Below, piece by piece: positions 58,908 through 64,000 of a stretch of DNA of 64,000 bases (its first letter is position 1; every line of letters starts with the position of its first letter). Origin of the DNA: Ferrovibrio sp965278975 (lineage in GTDB: Bacteria; Pseudomonadota; Alphaproteobacteria; Ferrovibrionales; Ferrovibrionaceae); contig NZ_OZ257126.1 in NCBI RefSeq assembly GCF_965278975.1, positions 1,302,001 to 1,366,000 on the forward strand, written 5' to 3'. A program made the position numbers and the translations under genes. The notes under the pieces are model-generated. The model saw only the letters and a list, made by a program, of their open reading frames with translations. It was not told the DNA's origin and searched no databases.

Positions 58908-59783
58908 CTATTCCTCCTGCAGCACTTTCGGCGTCACCGCGCGGTGGAAGCCGGGGAATTCCTGCGACTTGCGATGCTTCGGCAACTGGTAGTTCGGCCG
59001 CGCATTCGGCACCGCGCCATCGACCCGGATGCAGGAGCCGCTGATGAAGGCCGAGGCCGGGGAGAGCAGGAACAGGATGGCGGCGGATACTTCCGCTTCG
59101 TTGCCCAGGCGCTGCAACGGCACGCGGTCGCGCATCGAGCGGATCACCGGACCCATCCAGTCGGGGTAGGTGTCCATGCCGGACGAGGCAATCCAGCCCG
59201 GCGCCACGGCATTGACGCGTACATTGCTGACGCCCCATTCGCAGGCGGCGGTTTCGGTGAAATTCAGCATCCCGGCGCGGGCGGCGCCGCTATGGCCCAT
59301 ATTGGGCATGCCGCCCCACATGTCGGCGATGATGTTGACAATGGAGCCGCCATGATCGGCCATCCATTGCGTGTAGCATTCGCGCGCCATCAGGAAGCCA
59401 CCGGTGAGGTTGTTGCGCACCACGGTTTCCCAGCCCTTCTGATTGATCTGGGACAGCGGCGCCGGAAACTGGCCGCCGGCATTGTTCACCAGGCCGTCGA
59501 TGCGGCCGAAATGCTTCAGGATCGCGGCGATGGTGGCGGCGACGCCGGCTTCCTCGCGGATATCGCAGCTCCAGCCGCCGGCCTCCACGCCGGGCACATC
59601 CTGGCGCAGTTCCGCCAAAACCGTATCGAGCTTGTCCTGCTTGCGGCCGACCAGCGCCACCTTGGCGCCCAGGCTGGCCAGTTCATGCGCCGTGCAGCGG
59701 CCGATGCCGCTGCCGCCGCCGGTGACGATGACAACCTGGCCGCTGAACAGGCCGGGGCGAAAAACCGATTGATAGCCCGCCAT
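58908..59783 (-). CDS. SDR oxidoreductase (AtuB-like)
   Basis: 291 aa from ATG 59783. The NAD(P) site is VIVTGGGSGIGRCTAHELASLGAKVAL, the classic Rossmann Gly motif, and NNAGG follows. The catalytic Tyr-x-x-x-Lys box of classical SDRs is not obvious where expected (GHSGAARAGMLNF), a feature of some enoyl-reductase-like SDRs. First gene of the cluster and equal in size to AtuB; GGGAGGAG lies 12-19 nt upstream. The start faces the 38-bp palindrome. Confidence 0.85.
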   Translation of the reverse strand: MAGYQSVFRPGLFSGQVVIVTGGGSGIGRCTAHELASLGAKVALVGRKQDKLDTVLAELRQDVPGVEAGGWSCDIREEAGVAATIAAILKHFGRIDGLVNNAGGQFPAPLSQINQKGWETVVRNNLTGGFLMARECYTQWMADHGGSIVNIIADMWGGMPNMGHSGAARAGMLNFTETAACEWGVSNVRVNAVAPGWIASSGMDTYPDWMGPVIRSMRDRVPLQRLGNEAEVSAAILFLLSPASAFISGSCIRVDGAVPNARPNYQLPKHRKSQEFPGFHRAVTPKVLQEE

Positions 59784-59820
59784 GGTTCTGGCCACTCCTC
59801 CCACTTCGTTATTTCATACG

Positions 59821-59858
59821 AAGCTACCTTGACGTTAACGTAAACGTCAAGGTAGCTT
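59821..59858. promoter_or_regulatory. 38-bp perfect palindrome with divergent promoter elements
   Basis: Arms AAGCTACCTTGACGTT and AACGTCAAGGTAGCTT (16 bp each) with spacer AACGTA. Each strand contains TTGACG and TAGCTT exactly 18 bp apart, so one palindrome holds the -35 and -10 of both divergent genes. The central ACGTTAACGTAAACGT resembles reported LiuR (MerR family) boxes for acyl-CoA catabolism. No MerR gene is in the window. Confidence 0.75.
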
Positions 59859-59896
59859 GCGCGACCGTTCAAAGGGTCACTTCAGGGAGGAAGCCA

Positions 59897-60190
59897 ATGT
59901 CGCTCGAACAGATCACCCAGAACCTCTCCAGCCGCGTTGCCGCCGGCAGCGGCCTGAACGCCACCGTCAAGTTCGATTTCGGCAGCGACGGCATCGTGTT
60001 CGTCGATGGCGTGAACAACACCGTGTCGAACGAGGATGCCGAGGCCGATTGCACCATCACCATCACGATGGACAACTTCCTGGCGCTGGCCAGCGGCGAC
60101 CTCGACCCCACCACCGCCTTCATGATGGGCAAGCTGAAGGTGAAGGGTAACATGGGCATCGCCATGAAACTGCAGGGCCTGCTGGGCTGA
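59897..60190 (+). CDS. SCP-2 sterol-carrier-type lipid-binding protein
   Basis: 97 aa. The SCP2 fold is shown by TVKFDFGSDGIVFVDGVNN, ADCTITITMDNFLALASGDLDPTTAFMMGKLKVKGNMG. It binds hydrophobic ligands such as acyl-CoA or isoprenoids and would fit the terpene/acyl-CoA cluster divergent to it. GGGAGGAAG lies 7 nt before ATG. Confidence 0.9.
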   Translation: MSLEQITQNLSSRVAAGSGLNATVKFDFGSDGIVFVDGVNNTVSNEDAEADCTITITMDNFLALASGDLDPTTAFMMGKLKVKGNMGIAMKLQGLLG

Positions 60191-60255
60191 TCCTTACCCT
60201 GGCGTCATGCGGGGAAACTGGTCGGTGTCTGACTCAAGCGACCACAGCAATAAAT

Positions 60256-60339
60256 CGTCATGGTCCGCGTAGGCGGACCATCCACGCCTTCTTTTCTGTT
60301 ACAAAACTCGTGGATGCCCTGCCTGCGCAGGGCATGACG
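60256..60339. repeat. dispersed paired-palindrome element, copy E (variant)
   Basis: CGTCATGGTCCGCGTAGGCGG(ACCATCCACG) and CGTGGATGCCCTGCCTGCGC(AGGGCATGACG): same CGTCAT...ATGACG frame with different stem sequences. Lies between the SCP2 gene and the decayed DUF2855 copy. Confidence 0.8.
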
Positions 60340-60368
60340 GCGTTAGATTACACGGCAGGGGAAACGCT

Positions 60369-60455
60369 ATGGCAAAAGCCGGGAATGACAAAGCCTGGGA
60401 TTTCGAGGTATCGCGCAGCGACTTAATCGCGACGCGGCTTTATAATTTTAACTAA
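60369..60455 (+). pseudogene. decayed 5' copy of the DUF2855 gene
   Basis: A 28-codon reading frame, MAKAGNDKAWDFEVSRSDLI(ATRLYNFN), ends in TAA. Apart from a 15-nt insert after codon 4, it matches the start of the intact gene at 60862 (MAKAWDFEVARGDLAATRVV). The stop TAA overlaps the ATG of the next small gene (TAATG). It is either a remnant of a duplicated gene start or a coupling leader. Confidence 0.75.
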
Positions 60456-60811
60456 TGTCACTCATTGATCGCGCCTTCCTGGAGATGGTTCTGTCGGAGT
60501 ATGTCAAACTTGACCCTCGGGATGGAAAATCCGGTGCGTTTGCTCAACTCAATGATGATGTGGATGTCGACTTATGGGCAGAGGATTCCTATCTCGTGGG
60601 TCTGGTTCTGAGTTTCCTAAAGGGCAACCTGCCCAATGATAATTGTATAAAATTGAACCGATCAATTGATCATCGTCTGTCTAAGTATTTGGATAACGCA
60701 CCCCCCGAGATAGCCATGCAAGTAATGGCCTTTCGCAACTACAGAATTAAGATGCGGCAGTTAGCAAACGCCTTAAGTAAGGCTAGTGGGCTTCAAATTG
60801 TTGATGCCTGA
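60455..60811 (+). CDS. AT-rich ORFan protein
   Basis: 118 aa. Soluble, with an acidic N-terminal half and a basic C-terminal helix. GC content is visibly lower than the neighbours (runs such as AATTGTATAAAATTG), suggesting recent acquisition. No Shine-Dalgarno is seen; the start overlaps the stop of the preceding 28-codon remnant. I do not recognise the family. Confidence 0.55.
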   Translation: MSLIDRAFLEMVLSEYVKLDPRDGKSGAFAQLNDDVDVDLWAEDSYLVGLVLSFLKGNLPNDNCIKLNRSIDHRLSKYLDNAPPEIAMQVMAFRNYRIKMRQLANALSKASGLQIVDA

Positions 60812-60861
60812 ATAGCCTTGACCCAGGCATGATGAGGCCGGTGGAACGGAGAGCAAGCGCC

Positions 60862-61959
60862 ATGGCAAAAGCCTGGGATTTCGAGGTAGCGCGCGGCGAT
60901 CTGGCCGCGACGCGTGTTGTCGAACACGACCTGCCGCCGCTGCAGGACGGCGAAATCCGGCTGCGCATCGACCGCTTCGCCTTCACCGCCAACAACATCA
61001 CCTACGCCACCATGGGCGACAGCATGGCCTATTGGCGCTTCTATCCCGCAGCCGACCCGGCCTGGGGCCGCGTGCCGGTCTGGGGTTTCGCCGATATCGC
61101 CGAGAGCCGCTGCGATGGCCTGAGCCCGGGCGAACGCATCTATGGCTATTGGCCGATGGGCAGCCATGCGACGCTGAAACCGGGCCGCATCACCCCGGCG
61201 AGCTTTGTTGAAACCGCCGAACACCGCGCCAGCCTGGCGGCGGCCTATAACCTCTATACGCGCTGCGCCGCCGATCCGGGCTACGACAAGGCGCATGAGG
61301 ATCTGCAGGCGCTGCTCAAGCCGCTCTATGTCACGTCCTTCCTGATCGATGACCAGCTTGGCGATGCCGGATTCTTCGGCGCCGAGCAGGTGATCATCGC
61401 CAGCGCCTCATCGAAAACCGCTTTCGCCCTGGCCCACGCCCTGAGTCAGCGCCAGAGCCTGGGCCAGCAGCGCCCGCGCATCATCGGCCTGACGGCGGAG
61501 AGCAACCGCGGCTTTGTGCAGAGCCTAGGCTGCTACGATGAAGCCGTGAGCTATGATGCGATTGCCAGCCTGGATGCCAGCAAGCCCGCCGTGTTCGTCG
61601 ACATGGCCGGCAACGGCCCGATCCGCAACGCGCTGCACCAGCATTTCCGCGACAATCTGAAATTCAGCCTGATGGTCGGCCTGTCGCATCGCGACAAGCG
61701 CGCCAGCATGGCCGACCTGCCGGGCGCAAAGCCGGTGCTGTTCTTCGCCCCGGACCGCTTGAAAATGCGCGGCCAGGAATGGGGCCGCGACGGCCTGAAC
61801 AGCCGCATCGACGCCGCCTGGCGGCCCTTCGTGCGCGCCGCCAGTGGCTGGCTGAACATCAGCACCGGCCACGGCCCGAGCGATTTCGCCCGCGTCTATG
61901 CCGCGCTGCTCGACGGCAAGGCGCCGCCGGCCGAAGCCTGGATGCTGGCGACGGCGTAG
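60862..61959 (+). CDS. DUF2855 family protein
   Basis: 365 aa from ATG 60862, GGAGAG 9 nt upstream. The N-terminal MAKAWDFEVARGDLAATRVV and the FTANNITYATMGDSMAYWRF..PADPAWGRVPVWGFADI segment, then an alcohol-dehydrogenase-like Rossmann half (VIIASASSKTAFALAHAL), fit the DUF2855 family, a quinone-reductase-like group lacking known activity. A partial copy of its 5' end lies 490 bp upstream. Confidence 0.85.
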   Translation: MAKAWDFEVARGDLAATRVVEHDLPPLQDGEIRLRIDRFAFTANNITYATMGDSMAYWRFYPAADPAWGRVPVWGFADIAESRCDGLSPGERIYGYWPMGSHATLKPGRITPASFVETAEHRASLAAAYNLYTRCAADPGYDKAHEDLQALLKPLYVTSFLIDDQLGDAGFFGAEQVIIASASSKTAFALAHALSQRQSLGQQRPRIIGLTAESNRGFVQSLGCYDEAVSYDAIASLDASKPAVFVDMAGNGPIRNALHQHFRDNLKFSLMVGLSHRDKRASMADLPGAKPVLFFAPDRLKMRGQEWGRDGLNSRIDAAWRPFVRAASGWLNISTGHGPSDFARVYAALLDGKAPPAEAWMLATA

Positions 61960-61976
61960 GCCGCAGCCTCCTCATT

Positions 61977-62091
61977 CGTCATGCCCCGGCTTGGCCGGGG
62001 CATCCACGTCTTTACATTTTCGTCACCCTCGCGAAAGCGAGGGTCCCATTTATCTTGTAAAAATGGGATTCCCGCTTGCGCGGGAATGACG
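61977..62091. repeat. dispersed paired-palindrome element, copy F (composite)
   Basis: Three hairpins in a row: CGTCATGCCCCGGCTTGGCC(GGGGCATCCACG), CACCCTCGCGAAAGCGAGGG, and ATTCCCGCTTGCGCGGGAAT-GACG. It combines the stem types of copies E and A/B, and separates two convergent genes. Confidence 0.85.
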
Positions 62092-62102
62092 AAGCAGTCG
62101 CC

Positions 62103-64000
62103 TTACCGCTCCGACGCGAAATAGGCGCGGATTTCCTGGGCCATGTCGGGATCGGCACAGGTGTAGCGCAGGCCGGCATAATTGCCGTCGATGCGCACCA
62201 CTTCGGCATCGGCGGTGAAGCGGAAGACCTGTTGCGGCGTGTTCACCACCACGGTGAGATTCATGGCGGTGCCAAGGCTTGGCACACTGCTGAACGGACC
62301 GATCAGCAGGCCGATGGTGCTCCAGTTGCGCAAGGCGATCTGGTTGCCGTTCAGCACCACATGGTCGCCCGGCCGCGTCTCGATGCGCCGCGCCGTGCGC
62401 TGCTCGAAGGTCTGCTGCGCCAGCTTGAAGAAGCCGACCAGTTCGGCCAGTTCCTGCGCCTGATTGGCCAGCGCCTGGGCCGAGGCATGGGTCTCTTCCA
62501 CCAGGGCTGCATTGCGCTGGGTGATCTCGTCCATGTTGGTGACGGCCTTATTCACTTCATCCAGGCCGCGCGACTGCTCGCCGGACGCGGAAGCGATCTC
62601 GCTGATGATGCTGGTGACCTTCTGCACCGCGCCGGTGATATCCTCCAGCGCGCCGCCGGCCTGGTTGGCCAGATCGGCGCCGGTTTTCACCTGGGCGTTG
62701 GACTGGCTGATCAGCGCCTTGATCTCCTTGGAGGCATTGGCCGAACGCTGCGCCAGGCTGCGCACTTCCTGCGCCACGACAGCGAAACCCTTGCCGGCCT
62801 CGCCGGCACGCGCGGCTTCAACGGAAGCGTTCAACGCCAGCAGGTTGGTCTGGAACGCGATCTCGTCGATCAGCGCCATGATGTCACTGATCTTCCTGGC
62901 GCTGTCCTCGATCTTGCCCATGGCGCCGACAACATCGCCGACCACGTTGCCGCCGCGCTGCGCGGTCTGCCGTGCCTCGCCCGAAAGCCGGTCGGCGGCC
63001 AGCGCGTTCTCGGCATTCTGCTTCACCGTGGAGGTGACTTCATGCATCGCGGCTGCGGTTTCTTCCAGCGTCGCGGCCTGGCTTTCGGTGCGCTGCGCCA
63101 GGTCTTCCGAGCCGCTGGAAATATCGGCGGCGGCATCGCGCAGCTGGTTCGCGGAATGCGCCAGGCGGCGGGCGAATTCGCTTAAGCGTTCCGCCATGGT
63201 GTTGGCGGAATCCTTCAATTCGCCATAGACGCCCCGGTAATCGCCGGTGATGCGGCGGCCGACATCGCCTTCCGAGAGCGCGCGCATGACGCGGGCAAGA
63301 TCGCTGGTGACGCCCTGCAGCGTCGCAGTCAGCGAGTTCAACTGCTGGCTCACCGTGAGCTGGAAGCCTTCCTTGTCGCTCTCGTTGATGCGGCGGTTGA
63401 GGTCGCCCGCCGCCACTGCCTGCACCAGTTCGGCGATCTGCTCGGCGGCATTGGCTTCGCGCGCCTCGCGGGCGGCGCGCTGCTCCTCCACCTGGCGGCG
63501 CTGCGCTTCCGCCTCCTCCTGCAATCGTTCATTCTCGATGCCGTTCTGCTTGAACACCTGCACCGAACGGGCAATGGCGCCGATCTCGTCGCGCTTGGCG
63601 GTATGCGGCACTTCCGTCTGCCACTGGCGCTCGGCCAGTTTCAGGATCGCATCGGTCAGCCCATGCAGCGGCTTGGCCACCGAGCGCGCCAGCAGGAAGC
63701 CGAGTACGATCAGCACCAGGCAGTTGATGCTGACCGCGATGATGGCATCCTTCAGCGACTGTTTCGCCTCGGCCTCGACATCATCGACATAGACGCCGGA
63801 ACCGATCACCCAGCCCCAGAGCGCATAGCCCTTCACATAGGAAATCTTCGGCACCGGCTGCTCGAAGCCGGGCTTGGGCCACATATAATCGACAAAGCCG
63901 CCGCCCTGGGCGCGCACCACCTTGACCATCTCGACGAACAGCCGTTTGCCGGTGGGATCGGCATTGGTCGACACATCCTTGCCGACAAGCTGCTTCGAGA
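62103..64000 (-). CDS. Cache-domain chemoreceptor with C-terminal PilZ domain (N-terminus beyond window)
   Basis: About 632 codons are inside the window; the start lies beyond base 64000. A periplasmic single-Cache sensor (GGFVDYMWPKPGFEQPVPKI, GWVIGSGVYVDDV) precedes a membrane helix (SINCLVLIVLGFLLARSVAK), a HAMP region and the MCP hairpin (FQTNLLALNASVEAARAGEA). The last 110 residues are a PilZ domain: RRIETR and NWSTIG fit RxxxR and NxSxxG. This couples chemotactic signalling with c-di-GMP. No CheB/CheR tether pentapeptide is seen. Confidence 0.87.
   Translation of the reverse strand, partial: SKQLVGKDVSTNADPTGKRLFVEMVKVVRAQGGGFVDYMWPKPGFEQPVPKISYVKGYALWGWVIGSGVYVDDVEAEAKQSLKDAIIAVSINCLVLIVLGFLLARSVAKPLHGLTDAILKLAERQWQTEVPHTAKRDEIGAIARSVQVFKQNGIENERLQEEAEAQRRQVEEQRAAREAREANAAEQIAELVQAVAAGDLNRRINESDKEGFQLTVSQQLNSLTATLQGVTSDLARVMRALSEGDVGRRITGDYRGVYGELKDSANTMAERLSEFARRLAHSANQLRDAAADISSGSEDLAQRTESQAATLEETAAAMHEVTSTVKQNAENALAADRLSGEARQTAQRGGNVVGDVVGAMGKIEDSARKISDIMALIDEIAFQTNLLALNASVEAARAGEAGKGFAVVAQEVRSLAQRSANASKEIKALISQSNAQVKTGADLANQAGGALEDITGAVQKVTSIISEIASASGEQSRGLDEVNKAVTNMDEITQRNAALVEETHASAQALANQAQELAELVGFFKLAQQTFEQRTARRIETRPGDHVVLNGNQIALRNWSTIGLLIGPFSSVPSLGTAMNLTVVVNTPQQVFRFTADAEVVRIDGNYAGLRYTCADPDMAQEIRAYFASER

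Noticed and set aside
51656..59783. Leucine degradation (liu) operon
   Set aside because: No HMG-CoA lyase (liuE) is present and the gene order with an SDR first fits atu better. The carboxylase subunits alone cannot distinguish the two.
57666..59843. Long plus-strand frame opposite atuC and atuB
   Set aside because: Composition (His, Arg, Gln, Ala) is typical of an antisense shadow; the minus-strand genes have full family motifs.

Overview
The window is about 64 kb of high-GC DNA from an alphaproteobacterial chromosome. The best indicators are the conserved murA–DUF2948–hisG–hisD–UPF0262–phosphatase / infA–maf–rng–yacG neighbourhood, an EcfG-type sigma factor, several PAS_5-family proteins and a MerR/LiuR-like box. 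The gene content looks like a free-living, motile, metabolically versatile member of the Rhodospirillales sensu lato. A Ferrovibrio-like origin is possible, but I cannot prove it from sequence alone. There is no CRISPR array, complete insertion sequence, prophage or rRNA operon. One tRNA-Thr(GGU) gene is present.

Layout. 1-152: tail of a serine hydrolase. 281-5325: a complete branched-chain amino acid type ABC importer (livK-H-M-G-F). 5403-8180: SPFH/NfeD pair and a lipoprotein. 8186-8600: guanidinium exporter gdx (SMR family) behind a guanidine-II riboswitch. 8633-10701: two overlapping tandem-PAS_5 genes. 10944-13799: peroxide defence (ahpD, ahpC, divergent oxyR, GNAT). 13963-14805: mlaA. 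14991-26147: the conserved housekeeping cluster, split by a four-gene insert (PAP2, membrane protein, GAF histidine kinase, SIMPL). 26340-28712: dcd, a 56-aa gene, CYTH protein, tRNA-Thr and an FkbM methyltransferase. 28878-33637: small protein, PAS_5, pentapeptide-repeat and PilZ proteins, and a split Aer-like PAS + soluble chemoreceptor pair. 33810-35058: a small stress-type locus with a Q/N/P-rich microprotein, a NepR-like gene behind an EcfG promoter, and a convergent ecfG-type sigma factor. 35388-39750: TAT-exported alpha/beta hydrolase and a FixLJ-like signalling group. 40096-42400: three tandem tail-collar proteins fused in an operon to a GNAT enzyme. 42414-47462: two arsenic resistance modules. 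47771-51649: Na/Pi-PhoU transporter with a Pho-box-like site, a DHCW cupin and a TPR lipoprotein. 51656-59783: an acyclic-terpene (atu-like) acyl-CoA carboxylase operon, divergent from an SCP2 protein across a 38-bp perfect palindrome. 60369-61959: a decayed 5' copy of the DUF2855 gene, an AT-rich ORFan and the intact DUF2855 gene. 62103-64000: the C-terminal part of a Cache chemoreceptor with a PilZ tail.

Themes. Regulation is rich: riboswitch, OxyR, ArsR, Pho, EcfG and MerR-type sites can all be proposed from sequence. Two sequence patterns cut across the annotation. First, a dispersed family of paired palindromes (starting gtcat.. and ending ..atgac) sits in five intergenic regions. Second, several genes end in short tandem repeats that carry the stop codon itself (10-20 bp units; ahpD, SIMPL, GAF kinase, CYTH, Na/Pi genes). 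The most promising functionally undescribed units are the triple tail-collar + GNAT operon, the NepR-like/Q-rich stress locus, and the stop-codon repeats.
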